Origin: Kineosporia succinea
GTDB taxonomy: Bacteria; Actinomycetota; Actinomycetes; Actinomycetales; Kineosporiaceae
Assembly (NCBI RefSeq): GCF_030811555.1
Contig: NZ_JAUSQZ010000001.1
Coordinates: forward strand, 1,240,001 to 1,304,000
Direction of reading: 5' to 3'
DNA length: 64,000 bases
Shown: one piece after another, positions 36,918 to 46,100 of the stretch
Numbering within the stretch: position 1 is the stretch's first letter
Layout of the letters: each line of letters begins with the position of its first letter
Translations under genes and position numbers: made by a program
Notes under the pieces: model-generated
The model's database searches: none
Told to the model about the DNA's origin: nothing
The model's input: only the letters and a program-made list of their open reading frames with translations

Positions 36918-38090
36918 TCAGTGGGTGCGGTCGCGCAGGTCAGCCACGTGCGGCGAGGTCAGCGGGTCGATGCCGCCGGCCAGCGCCATGTAGACGGATG
37001 CGAAGTCGGTCAGCGAGATCAGGTCGGCCAGCCGCTCGAGCGGGTGCCCCGGGTCGGCCGCGACCTCGGTGACCCGCACCCCGGCGTCTTCGGCGGTGGC
37101 CCGCACCGCGTCGGCCGTGCGCGCCGTCTCCAGCCAGGAGCCGTCGGGCCGGTCGAGCGTGGGCGCCGCGTCCCGCAGGAGCAGCAGGCGCATCTGCGGC
37201 GAGGAGGCGGGCGCGTCGCCGAACTCCGGGTCGGCGAAGATGTCGGCGGCCGGGCGCTTGGCCAGCGGACCGTCGAAGGTCGCGACCACGTCGCCCGCGT
37301 CGTCGGGCAGGGCGCCGCGCATCGCGGGCACCCGCGCCGTGCGGGCGAGCATGGCGGCGGCGCGAGCCGCCGCCACGCCGGTCACGTCGCCGTCGCCCAG
37401 CACCACCGGCATCACGCCGGACAGCTCCAGGGCCAGCGACTTGGCCGGGTTCACGAAGGCGTCGGACGAGGGCCGGTACTTGTCGGCCTGGGTGTCGAGC
37501 CGGTCGGCCACCCGCTCGAGCACCGACGGTGAGGCATCGGTGAGGCCGAGCTCGTGGGCCACCGAGATGACCGGCACGGCGAGCGACCACAGGCCCATGC
37601 GGGACGCGCGGGCAGCCGGGGTCTCGCTGCGCGGGACGGCGACGTGGACGCCCCCGGTGCGCTCGGAGACCTCGGCCAGCGGCGACCGCGGCGCGCCCAC
37701 GGTGAGCAGACGGCAACCCCGCCGGGCCGCCTCGGCGGCGAGCCCGAGCGGACCCGGGGCCCGGCCGGACATCGACACCGCGACGACCAGGTCGAGCGGG
37801 CCGACCCAGCCCGGCAACGGCAGACCCCGCCGCACCGACACCGGCACCGGGGCGCCGCTGCCGGCCAGCAGGATCAGGATGTCGCCGACCACGGCCGAAC
37901 CGCCGAGGCTGGCGACGACCACGGCGCGGGGACGCCCGTCGGCCACGATCTTCGCGATGCCTGCCTCGGCCGTGGCCGAGAGCGCCATGCGCACCTGGGC
38001 CCCGGCCATCGCCAGCGCCCGCAGGGTGCCGGACGGGTCGGACGCGGCCAGGCCGTCGGGGTCGTCGAGCAGCTGTTCGTCGAGTGCCAT
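36918..38090 (-). CDS. SIS domain sugar-phosphate isomerase-like protein (PGI/PMI type)
   Basis: A 390-residue protein with a double SIS fold. It resembles the bifunctional phosphoglucose/phosphomannose isomerase C-terminal family: AVVVASLGGSAVVGDILILL (about 55-75), the phosphosugar loop VAVSMSGRAPGPLGLA (about 103-118), and a C-terminal half ending PGHPLERLADLISLTDFASV-YMALAGGIDPLTSPHV. It matches mycobacterial Rv3256c by position: it lies downstream of manB and Trm112-like genes. It may supply mannose 6-phosphate for GDP-mannose. The ribosome site is weak. Confidence 0.88.
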   Translation of the reverse strand: MALDEQLLDDPDGLAASDPSGTLRALAMAGAQVRMALSATAEAGIAKIVADGRPRAVVVASLGGSAVVGDILILLAGSGAPVPVSVRRGLPLPGWVGPLDLVVAVSMSGRAPGPLGLAAEAARRGCRLLTVGAPRSPLAEVSERTGGVHVAVPRSETPAARASRMGLWSLAVPVISVAHELGLTDASPSVLERVADRLDTQADKYRPSSDAFVNPAKSLALELSGVMPVVLGDGDVTGVAAARAAAMLARTARVPAMRGALPDDAGDVVATFDGPLAKRPAADIFADPEFGDAPASSPQMRLLLLRDAAPTLDRPDGSWLETARTADAVRATAEDAGVRVTEVAADPGHPLERLADLISLTDFASVYMALAGGIDPLTSPHVADLRDRTH

Positions 38091-38125
38091 CGCGCCGTTT
38101 CTTCTTCAGCAGCCGAAAAAGCAGG

Positions 38126-38317
38126 TCAGGAGCGGGTGCGCGCCTCGTCGACGAGGAGCACCGGAATGCCGTCGTCGATGCGGTAGGCCAGCGAGCAGCC
38201 GGTGCAGTGCAGCTCGGGCGTGCCCTCGGGGCCCGAGCCGTCGACGAGTTCGCTACGGCAGCTCGGGCAGCGCAGGATCTCCCGCAGCCAGGATTCGATG
38301 GTCGTCACGGACGTCAT
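38126..38317 (-). CDS. Trm112-like small zinc protein
   Basis: A 63-residue protein with WLREILRCPSCRSELVDG, ELHCTGCSLAYRIDDGIPVL, the two CxxC pairs of the Trm112/YcaR family. In eukaryotes Trm112 activates methyltransferases; the bacterial role is mostly unknown. Its ATG overlaps the manB stop by 4 nt (ATGA). It is part of the manB - Trm112 - SIS operon. Confidence 0.9.
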   Translation of the reverse strand: MTSVTTIESWLREILRCPSCRSELVDGSGPEGTPELHCTGCSLAYRIDDGIPVLLVDEARTRS

Positions 38318-39801
38318 CCTCGCGCATCCACGGCGGGCTCGGCGACCCGGACCAGACCCAGCACCTCGTCGCGGAGAAGAGCCATGGTCGCCGGGTCGGA
38401 AGCCTCCGAGTTCAGGCGCAGCAGCGGCTCGGTGTTGCTCGGCCGGAGGTTGAACCACCACAGGCCGGCCGGGCTCCCGTCACCGCTGGGCGCGTCGGCC
38501 TCGTGGCTCACGGTCAGGCCGTCGAGCCGGTCGATGACGACCCCCGGACGCCCCTCGAACGCGTCGACCACACGTTGCGTCGCGAGCGAGACGTCGGCCA
38601 CCACCGAGTTGATCTCACCGCTCGGCGTGTAGCGCTCGTACTGCTCGACCAGCCCCGAGAGCGGGCCGTCCTGCTCGCCCAGCGCCGCCAGCACGTGCAG
38701 CGCCGCGAGCATGCCGGTGTCGGCGAACCAGAAGTCGCGGAAGTAGTAGTGCGCCGAGTGCTCGCCGCCGAACACCGCGTCGTACTTGGCCATCTCGACC
38801 TTGATGAAGGCGTGGCCGACGCGGGTCTTCACCGCGGTGGCGCCGTTCTCGGCGATCACCTCGGGCACCGCGCGGGAGGTGATGAGGTTGTGGATGACCG
38901 TGGCCGGACGCCCGGCCGCCTTCTCCTTGCCGATCTCGCGGGCGGCCACCAGCGCGGTGATCGCACTCGGGCTGATCGGCTCGCCCCGCTCGTCGATGAC
39001 GAAGCAGCGGTCGGCGTCGCCGTCGAAGGCTAGCCCCAGGTCGGCGCCGTGCTCGGGCACGGCCTTCTGCAGATCGCGCAGGTTGGCCGGGTCGAGCGGG
39101 TTGGCCTCGTGGTTGGGGAACGTGCCGTCGAGCTCGAAGTACATCGGCACGATCTCGAGCGGCAGGTCGGGCAGGCCCAGCGCGGCGCCGAGCACGGCGG
39201 GCACGGTCAGGCCGGCCATGCCGTTGCCGGCGTCGACGACGATCTTGAGCTTGCGCCGCGAGTCCAGCGGCACCAGGCCGCGCAGGTGCTCGGCGTAGCC
39301 GCGGAGCGTGTCTTCCTGCGAGACCGCGCCGCGCAGTTCGGGTTCCGGCGCCTCTTCGGTGCCCCAGGTCGGGTGGTCGAGCAGCGCCTGGGCCAGGTCG
39401 CGGATCTCGGCCAGGCCGCTGTCGAGGCCGATCGGGCGGGCCCCGGCGCGGCACATCTTCATGCCGTTGTAGCTGGCCGGGTTGTGACTGGCGGTGAACA
39501 TGACACCGGGGGCGTCGAGCGCGCCGCTGGCGTAGTAGAGCCCGTCGGTGCTGCACAGGCCGATGCGGACGACCTGGGCGCCCTCCCCCGTGACCCCGTC
39601 GGCGAAGGCGTTGATCAGGGCCTCCCCGGAGTCCCGCATGTCCTGGCCGAGCAGGACCCGCCCGGGCGGGCCGTCGGGGTCGGAGGTGAGCACCGCGCGG
39701 GCGAACGCCGAGCCGAGGGCACGCGCGATCCTCTCGGTCAGCTGCGTGCCGACCAGTCCGCGGATGTCGTTGGCTTTGACGATTTCGGTGAGCTGGGCCA
39801 C
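38314..39801 (-). CDS. manB: Phosphomannomutase/phosphoglucomutase
   Basis: Interconverts hexose 6- and 1-phosphates; mannose 1-phosphate feeds GDP-mannose for mannolipids and glycoproteins. It is 495 residues, four-domain phosphohexomutase. The phosphoserine is in MFTASHNPASYNGMKMCRAG, the metal site in LAFDGDADRCFVIDERG, the sugar-recognition loop in VFGGEHSAHYYFRDFWFADT, and the C-terminal phosphate site in RPSNTEPLLRLNSEA. The GTG start has TAATCT 6 nt upstream, suggesting a leaderless transcript of its own. Confidence 0.96.
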   Translation of the reverse strand: MAQLTEIVKANDIRGLVGTQLTERIARALGSAFARAVLTSDPDGPPGRVLLGQDMRDSGEALINAFADGVTGEGAQVVRIGLCSTDGLYYASGALDAPGVMFTASHNPASYNGMKMCRAGARPIGLDSGLAEIRDLAQALLDHPTWGTEEAPEPELRGAVSQEDTLRGYAEHLRGLVPLDSRRKLKIVVDAGNGMAGLTVPAVLGAALGLPDLPLEIVPMYFELDGTFPNHEANPLDPANLRDLQKAVPEHGADLGLAFDGDADRCFVIDERGEPISPSAITALVAAREIGKEKAAGRPATVIHNLITSRAVPEVIAENGATAVKTRVGHAFIKVEMAKYDAVFGGEHSAHYYFRDFWFADTGMLAALHVLAALGEQDGPLSGLVEQYERYTPSGEINSVVADVSLATQRVVDAFEGRPGVVIDRLDGLTVSHEADAPSGDGSPAGLWWFNLRPSNTEPLLRLNSEASDPATMALLRDEVLGLVRVAEPAVDARG

Positions 39802-39807
39802 CTGCGC

Positions 39808-39813
39808 AGATTA
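39808..39813 (-). promoter_or_regulatory. -10 box of probable leaderless manB promoter
   Basis: Minus-strand TAATCT, 6 nt before GTG 39801. Confidence 0.45.
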
Positions 39814-39860
39814 GCCGCTCCAGCCCCCCGTGACGTGCCGGGATCGATCCGGACGAGACA

Positions 39861-39908
39861 TCGATAACGCGTTTTGACCCGAACGGCTGCGTCAAAACGC
39901 GTTATCGA
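39861..39908. repeat. Perfect 18-bp inverted repeat between zinc-ribbon gene and manB
   Basis: TCGATAACGCGTTTTGAC, a 12-nt spacer, then its exact reverse complement. It begins 8 nt past the zinc-ribbon gene's stop and lies 60 bp before manB. The arms are AT-rich compared with the surroundings and each contains the palindrome AACGCGTT. It could be a terminator, an operator or a dispersed repeat. Confidence 0.9.
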
Positions 39909-39916
39909 CGGGGATC

Positions 39917-40222
39917 TCAGACCTTGCGGGCCTTGTCGAGCACGGTGGTCACGCTCAGGGCGTCGCCCCCGTGCTCCCAGGTGCGGTGCTCACAGCGGTG
40001 GCAGGAGGTGAACTCGACCGGGGTGCCGTCGGTCAGGTTCATCGACAGCCGGGTCACCCGGGTGCTGCCGCAGGCCTGGCACTGGATCTCGGCGCGGTGC
40101 TCGCGCTGGGTCAGGGAGCCCAGCGGGATCGACGGGCCGGCGGTGCGGCCACGTCGGCGCCCCCGCCCGGCCGGAGCGGCACTCGTGGAGTCGGGGGTGG
40201 AGGTCCGGGACTGAGGAGACAT
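39917..40222 (-). CDS. Small zinc-ribbon protein, unknown
   Basis: A 101-residue protein. The N-terminal 40 residues are Ser/Arg/Gly-rich; the C-terminal half has a zinc-ribbon pattern IQCQACGSTRVTRLSMNL and FTSCHRCEHRTWEHGG, four cysteines in two CxxC pairs. It is of the kind found next to manB in actinobacteria. The start is uncertain: ATG 40222 has AAGGA 11 nt upstream; the frame is open to 40456, but the extension looks non-coding. Unknown function. Confidence 0.72.
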   Translation of the reverse strand: MSPQSRTSTPDSTSAAPAGRGRRRGRTAGPSIPLGSLTQREHRAEIQCQACGSTRVTRLSMNLTDGTPVEFTSCHRCEHRTWEHGGDALSVTTVLDKARKV

Positions 40223-40534
40223 AGGAGGGGAGATCCTTGTTCGGACGACAGGGGAAGTGACCCGTCGCCGAGGTGTCACTCGAACGCGGGCTGCTGCGAT
40301 GCTCCCTGTCATTCGGCGAGTCACACCCGCACCTTGAGTCACCGGAGCGTCGCGGCATCCGTTCTTAAGCGGGGTATTCCGGGCGAACTCACTGTGAGCC
40401 GCGTCTCGCCGGTGGTTCGAAAGGGAATGAAGGACGCGTACGGTCGGGTGACGCACTGAGCCGTTCGTGCGCGTCGCCCCAACGCGAGGAGGACGACGCG
40501 AGGCTCCGCGTCGTCCACCATTTTGGCCGTGCTC
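40223..40534. other. 312-bp intergenic region between DUF3499 and zinc-ribbon genes
   Basis: It holds the DUF3499 terminator hairpin (40491-40516). No gene was found in the remainder, and no clear promoter was picked. Confidence 0.5.
40491..40516 (-). terminator. Terminator hairpin after DUF3499
   Basis: GGACGACGCG, a 6-nt loop, then CGCGTCGTCC: a perfect 10-bp stem starting 18 nt past the DUF3499 stop. Confidence 0.72.
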
Positions 40535-40924
40535 TCAGGGAAGAGGCTCACCCAGGACGGGATCGCGCAGGACCCGCAGATGACCCCGGCGGCCCACCTC
40601 GACCGAGGAACGCTCGGCGTCCGGGTCGGGCGGCAGCTCACGCGGAGCCGGCCGGGCGGCCTCGCGGACGGCGTCGGCCAGGGCGAGAAGGTCGTCGTGC
40701 GACGGCGGCGGGGGCGTGAACTCACCCGGTGACAGGCGCACGATCTCCCAGCCCCGCGGGGCCGTCAGACGCTCGGCGTGCACCGCGCACAGGTCGTAGC
40801 AGTGCGGCTCGGCGTACGTGGCCAGGGGCCCCAGCACCGCTGTCGAGTCGGAGTAGACATAGGTGAGGGTGGCGACCGCTACCCGCTGGCAAGCGGTCCG
40901 GGAACAACGGCGCACTCCACTCAC
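40535..40924 (-). CDS. DUF3499 family protein
   Basis: A 129-residue actinobacterial protein (mycobacterial Rv3258c type): RRCSRTACQRVAVATLTYVY, DSTAVLGPLATYAEPHCYDL and CAVHAERLTAPRGWEIVRL. Conserved Cys and His residues suggest a zinc site. The function is unknown. GTG 40924 has the -10 like TAACTT exactly 7 nt upstream (leaderless). Divergent from the metallopeptidase-like gene, about 190 bp apart, as in Mycobacterium. Confidence 0.93.
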   Translation of the reverse strand: MSGVRRCSRTACQRVAVATLTYVYSDSTAVLGPLATYAEPHCYDLCAVHAERLTAPRGWEIVRLSPGEFTPPPPSHDDLLALADAVREAARPAPRELPPDPDAERSSVEVGRRGHLRVLRDPVLGEPLP

Positions 40925-40931
40925 GATTGAG

Positions 40932-40937
40932 AAGTTA
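40932..40937 (-). promoter_or_regulatory. -10 box of leaderless DUF3499 promoter
   Basis: Minus-strand TAACTT, 7 nt before GTG 40924. Confidence 0.45.
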
Positions 40938-41100
40938 CTCCCTCATCAGGCGCACCGGTTGCACCGGCACGCCACCGAATTCGTGTCGTCGGTAACCCGG
41001 CGGCCTCATCATCTTGCCCGATCCGTCCCCCGACGTCACGGATGCCGTGCCCAGGTTCTCACGGGCCGTGCAAATTCCCCAGGTTCGCACCGGCCTCCCG

Positions 41101-41106
41101 TAAGCT
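41101..41106 (+). promoter_or_regulatory. -10 box of leaderless metallopeptidase-like promoter
   Basis: TAAGCT, 7 nt before GTG 41114. Confidence 0.5.
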
Positions 41107-41113
41107 CGGATCC

Positions 41114-41572
41114 GTGTCCCGACCTCGTGCGATCCCGGATCCGACACCCGGCGCCGGAGGGGGTCGGCGGCGGCGCGACCGGCGTGGCCGGGGCCTGCGC
41201 GGCCAGCTCCTCCCCCGCACCGTGCCGGCCTGGCGCAGCCGGGCCGACCGGTTCGACGACCTGATCCTCGACGCGGTCGAGCACCTGGAGCCGCGCTGGG
41301 GCCGGGAACTGGCCGACGTCGAGTTCGCCGTCGAAGACGTGCCCCCGAGCGACCCTTCGCCGTGGGAGCACGGTGAGGTTCCGCTCGGCCGGTTCTTCCC
41401 CGCCGACGGCTCCCTGCCCCCGCGCATCGTGGTCTACCGGCGCCCGGTCGAGACCCGGGCCGCCGATGCCCACGACATCGGCGCCCTGGCCCAGAGCGTG
41501 GTGGTCGAGCAGGTCGCGCACCTGCTCAACCTGTCGCCCGAAGAGGTCGACCCGCGCTACAAGGACGAATAG
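41114..41572 (+). CDS. Zincin-like metallopeptidase family protein with degenerate active site
   Basis: A 152-residue protein of the minimal zincin-like family (PF06262, mycobacterial Rv3259). The fold region has RADRFDDLILDAVEHLEPRW and PPRIVVYRRPVETRA. At the place of the HExxH zinc motif it reads SVVVEQVAHLLNLSPEEVDP: only the catalytic Glu remains, both zinc-binding His are lost. It is therefore unlikely to be an active zinc peptidase. The GTG start is supported by TAAGCT 7 nt upstream. Convergent with the DUF5719 gene. Confidence 0.85.
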   Translation: MSRPRAIPDPTPGAGGGRRRRDRRGRGLRGQLLPRTVPAWRSRADRFDDLILDAVEHLEPRWGRELADVEFAVEDVPPSDPSPWEHGEVPLGRFFPADGSLPPRIVVYRRPVETRAADAHDIGALAQSVVVEQVAHLLNLSPEEVDPRYKDE

Positions 41573-41591
41573 ACCGGACCGGCCCTCCGGC

Positions 41592-43166
41592 CTACTTCAG
41601 GCCGAGCCGCGTGTCGGCGACGGCGGTCGAGGGCGCGGTCTCGGCCCTCGCCGGTTCGACGCCGAGCACGGTGATCGCCGTGCCGTAGTCGTCGGTGCTG
41701 GTGGCCACCACCGACGCCGCGACCGGCCCGCCCTCGAGACCGGACACCCGGAACGCGGCGGCCTTCTCGTCCAGCGCGAAGGCCGCGGCCGTGCCGTCTT
41801 TGAGCGTCACGTCGAGCTCGTCGAGGTCCTCCCCGTCGGCGTCGACCGGGGTGATCGTCAGCGACCCGCCCTTCGTCTCCGCGACCAGCGACACCGTCGA
41901 GCGGGTGCCGGGCGGCAGCATGGTCCAGCCGCCGTTCTCGTCGAGAGACTTCGCGGACGGCGCCCAGCCGAACTCGGTGGCCTTGTGCCCCGCCGCGGCC
42001 GGGCGCCCGATCCGGGCCCCCGCCACCACCGGCACGTCGGACTGGACCACCGCGGTGTAGGTGCCCGACGCGAGACCGTGAACGGGAATGTCGACGACCT
42101 CCCCCGCGGGCACGTTCACCACCCCGGAGCTGGGCATCTCGACCTCACCGGACGAGCCCAGCAGCTTGAGCCGCACCACGGCCTCCTCGGTGCCGGGCAC
42201 CGCCACGCGGACCGACGTGGAGCCGGCCGCGGTGGTGTCGTCGGCCGTCTTGGAGTAGCCGTTGACCAGCGAGATGCCGGGGATCACGAGCTTCTTCGCG
42301 GACTCGGCGCCGGGCGAGACGACATCGGTGCCGCCCGCGACGAGTCCACGCAGCACCGCGTCGTGCATGCGGGCGATCACCTGACCGCTGCGGGCCACCA
42401 CGTGCACGGCCACACCCGATCGGCCCGGCGCGAGAGCGTCGACGAAAAGCGGGGTCTGGCCGTGCGCGGGCACCACCACCCCGGCTCCCGAGGGCGGGTC
42501 GACGCGGCCCTCGTCGGTCAGCACCGACACGTCGACGACGGCCGTCGTCCCGGTCGGGTTCGACAGCACCAGCCGCAGCCGCTCACCGGAGACCGTTCCC
42601 CCGCCCACCAGCCAGGCCTCGGACGAGGGCTGGTCGCAGCGACTGGCCGAAAGACCGCGCAGGTCACCCTTGGTCGTGACGGTCGACTGCACCGCGGCCA
42701 GGTCGGGCAGCTCCTGCGGGTCGTCGGGGTCGGCCGTGGTGACGACCGGCCCGAGCCGCCAGGTCGACAGCCCGCCGATCCTGACCTCCCCCTTGTCGGC
42801 CGTCAGCTTCTCCTGTGTGCCGGTGTGCACCGGGACGTCGCTCTCCGGAAGGGTTTTGCTGAGCTCCTGGATCGTGCCGGACTCGGGCCCCTCGGCCTTC
42901 ACCGTGGCCGATGCGTCGCCCCGGGCCGCCAGCAGGGCACTGACCAGCACACCGGCACCGGGACTGGCCGCCGCGCCGCCCTCGGGAACGACCAGCGTCT
43001 CCGGGCCGGTGCAGGCCAGGGCCGGGGCCGCGACGGTGGCCGGGAGCGTGCTCGAGACGGTACGGACCCCGATCTGCTCGGGCAGCAACGCGGCTCCGAC
43101 CGCGATCCCCCCGGCGACCGTCAGCACTCCCGTCACCGAAAGCACTGCACTTGCGCGCTGATTCAC
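41592..43166 (-). CDS. DUF5719 family secreted/anchored protein
   Basis: A 524-residue protein with an N-terminal membrane anchor or signal (about 7-28, AVLSVTGVLTVAGGIAVGAA) and a large beta-rich outside part with repeated motifs of the type RLRLVLSNPTGTTAVVDVSV and RVAVPGTEEAVVRLKLLG. DUF5719 proteins are encoded directly after large envelope glycosyltransferases in actinobacteria; the function is unknown. The GTG overlaps the glycosyltransferase stop by 4 nt, so the two are coupled and probably act together. Confidence 0.86.
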   Translation of the reverse strand: MNQRASAVLSVTGVLTVAGGIAVGAALLPEQIGVRTVSSTLPATVAAPALACTGPETLVVPEGGAAASPGAGVLVSALLAARGDASATVKAEGPESGTIQELSKTLPESDVPVHTGTQEKLTADKGEVRIGGLSTWRLGPVVTTADPDDPQELPDLAAVQSTVTTKGDLRGLSASRCDQPSSEAWLVGGGTVSGERLRLVLSNPTGTTAVVDVSVLTDEGRVDPPSGAGVVVPAHGQTPLFVDALAPGRSGVAVHVVARSGQVIARMHDAVLRGLVAGGTDVVSPGAESAKKLVIPGISLVNGYSKTADDTTAAGSTSVRVAVPGTEEAVVRLKLLGSSGEVEMPSSGVVNVPAGEVVDIPVHGLASGTYTAVVQSDVPVVAGARIGRPAAAGHKATEFGWAPSAKSLDENGGWTMLPPGTRSTVSLVAETKGGSLTITPVDADGEDLDELDVTLKDGTAAAFALDEKAAAFRVSGLEGGPVAASVVATSTDDYGTAITVLGVEPARAETAPSTAVADTRLGLK

Positions 43167-46100
43167 GAACTCTCTTCCTCCCCGGACCCGTCCGGGGCGT
43201 CCTGACCCGTGTCCTGGCCGCGCTCCCGGTCGGATCCACGATCCGATGCACCGGCAGTCTCCCGCGCCTCGGAGGGGCTTGCCGTGTCCCCACTTGGGGG
43301 GTCACCAGTATCGGAATCGCCGATACCCGCCGGGTTCGGCGCCTTTTCGGCCGGTCGCGAATCGCCCGGTTCGACGGGGGTTTCCGTGACCGGATTCTCG
43401 GCCTGGTTCTCCCGCGAGGTCCGCGGGCCGGGCGGCCGGTTGCGCGCCGAGTCGGCCCTCAGGGGGCGCAGGTCGCGGGTCTTCGGGGCGTCCGGGGCAT
43501 GGTGGACGACCGGGGCGGCGTCACGCGCGGGTTCACCTTCGGCGGGTGGCGGGGTGAGGACGACCGGCTCGGTGCCGGCCGTGTCCGGGGCCTGCTCCGC
43601 GGGCTCGACCTTCTCGATCTGCTCAGCCCTCTCGACCTTTTCGGCCACCTTCTCGGCCATCTGAGCCTTCTCGGCCACCTGAGCCTTTTCGGGCCTCTCG
43701 GCCGGAAGTGCGACCTCCGGCTCGCGGGACGGGCGGCTGCGCTCGAGGGGCTTCACCGCCGCGCCACCGGCCTTCCGGCGCCCCGGGGTGGGGCGGGTCT
43801 CGGCCGCCATCGCCTCCGCGGCCTGCCGGGCGGCCCGGCGGCGACGGCGCGACGGGCGCTCGGCCATCGGGTCGTCACCGTCGGCGGCCTCGATCGCCAG
43901 ACGCCGGGCCAGTTCGGTCATCCGGGACTGGTGCTGGGCGTAGGCCCGGCGGGGTTCCTGAGTGCCGAGGCCCTCGCTGCGCGAACCGTTCTCGGGGCGA
44001 CGCGGCCGGTCGGGGGCGTCACCGGGGCGACGTACCCGCCGGCCCGACGTGCCGACCGGAACCGCGGCGGGCTCCTGCGAGCGCCACGACTTCGGCGGAG
44101 GCAGCAGGCGCGGGCGGCGCCGGGGCAGCGGGATCGCCGCCAGCAGGGCCAGCCCGAGCACGCCGAGCCGGCCCAGGCCGATCGCCTGCGCGTTCGCGTC
44201 GGCGTGCCGCACCACCAGGGTGCCGCCGGCCGCGGGCAGCTCGAACGCCTGCGCCCAGCCCTCGTGGACGGCCGGGGTCAGCGCGGAGCCGTCGAGCGAG
44301 GCGCTCCAGCCGGCGTCGGCCCGCTCGCTCAGCACCAGGGTGCGACCGGTCCCGCCCGCCGCGACGTCGGCCGTGAAGCCGACCCCCGGTGCCGGGACCG
44401 TGGTGACGAGAGCGCCGTCGGCACCGAGGATGCGCACCCGCGCGGGACGCGTGGGAACACCGCCCTCGGAAGCCACCGACTCCTCCGCCGGATCCGCCGA
44501 CTCCTCCGGCGCGTCCTGCGTCGGATCGCCCTCGGAGGCCGAGGCCGCCAGCTCGACCCGCCACAGCACCTTGCCGGCCGAGTTGCTCACCCGCACCAGC
44601 CCGGGAGCCACGTCGAGCGAGGCGACCGCGGCATCGGCCGCGTCCGGATCGGCGGGGCGGGACGTGAGCAGCAGCACCGAGCCGATGTCCAGGTCGGCGA
44701 AGCTCGAGCGCTCGTCGTTGCCCCCGCCGGACAGCAGCGCGCCGATCGTGTCGAGCACCGGCTGGTCGGCCGCCGAGCGCGCCGCCAGCGAGGAGGGCGT
44801 CAGCGAGGCCGCCGACTCCTGGCCGGTCTGCGGACCGCCGGTGCGGTAGAGCGCCCAGCGCACCCCCGCGTCCGTCGGCTGGATCGTCAGCGTGCGGGTG
44901 GCCGCCGCCCCGTTCGCCTCGGCGGCCGCCACGGCGGGCAGCACCTCGGGATCGGCGCGGTGCACCCAGCGGTTCGTGGTGCCGGTCCACCCGTCGGCGG
45001 CCCAGGCACCGAGCACCAGCAACGGCGTGACCACGGCGAGCGCGCCCATCGCGACGGCACCCCAGTGCCGCACGCCGATGCTGCGCGCCTTGAGCCGCCC
45101 GGCCGCCCCGTCGAGGTGCGACAGCGACGCCACCACCACGGCCAGCAGGAGCAGCGAGACCGCCGGCCCCGACCAGCCGTGGAGCAGACCCTCGGCACTC
45201 GGCCGGATGTCAACCACCGGGATCGCCACGGCGGTGGCCAGCGCGGCCAGGCCGACCAGCCAGGCCACCACGGCGATCTTGCGGCGCAGCCGGCCGGTGA
45301 GGGCCGCGACGCCGAGCAGCAACGGCGGCACGACCACCGCGACGGCGAGGACGCGCAGCCAGACGCCGGCGTCCGCGACCCCGGTCAGATCGGCCACGAG
45401 CCGCGCGAGACGGTGCACCGGGCCGTGGTTGATGACGGCCGGGTCGGCGGGCCACAGCGCGGCGGCCCAGCCCGGCGAGCCGGGAGCCACGGCACTCGCG
45501 CCGCCCGGTTCGGCCAGCAGCAGGCGGGGGTCGCCGGCGACGGCCAGCCACCAGGGCAGGAGCAGAACCGAGGGCACGGCGACGGTCCAGACCAGCAGAC
45601 GGCGACCGTGCCGGGCCACCAGCGCCAGCAGCAGCACCGCGAACAGCGACGGCGCGGCCAGGGCGGGCGCGGAGGCGATCAGGACGGTGAGGGCCAGGCC
45701 CGCACCGGAGGCGGCGGCCAGCGAGGCGCGACGGCGCCCGGGAGCGCCCGGATCGGCCGGGCGCATCCCGACGGCCCGGGTCAGCGCCAGGGCGGTCAGA
45801 GGCAGCATCAGGTGCGCCACGATCGCGGCCAGGCGCCCGGCCGTGACCGCCAGGATCAGCGACGGCGCCGCCGCCCAGATCAGCGCGGCCCAGGCCCGCA
45901 GCGCGCGCGAGCGGGTGACGGCGGCAGCCGCCCACCAGGCCACCAGCGAGGCCAGGGGCAGGGCGGCGAGCAGCAGGAACTCGGCCGCGACCCGGGTGGA
46001 GCCGGCGAACGGCCCGGACAGCACCGCCAGCACCAGGTCGAACGGGTCGGCCACGGCGGCCAGGCCGAGGCCGGTGGGGCGCCAGCCGGACAACCCCAGC

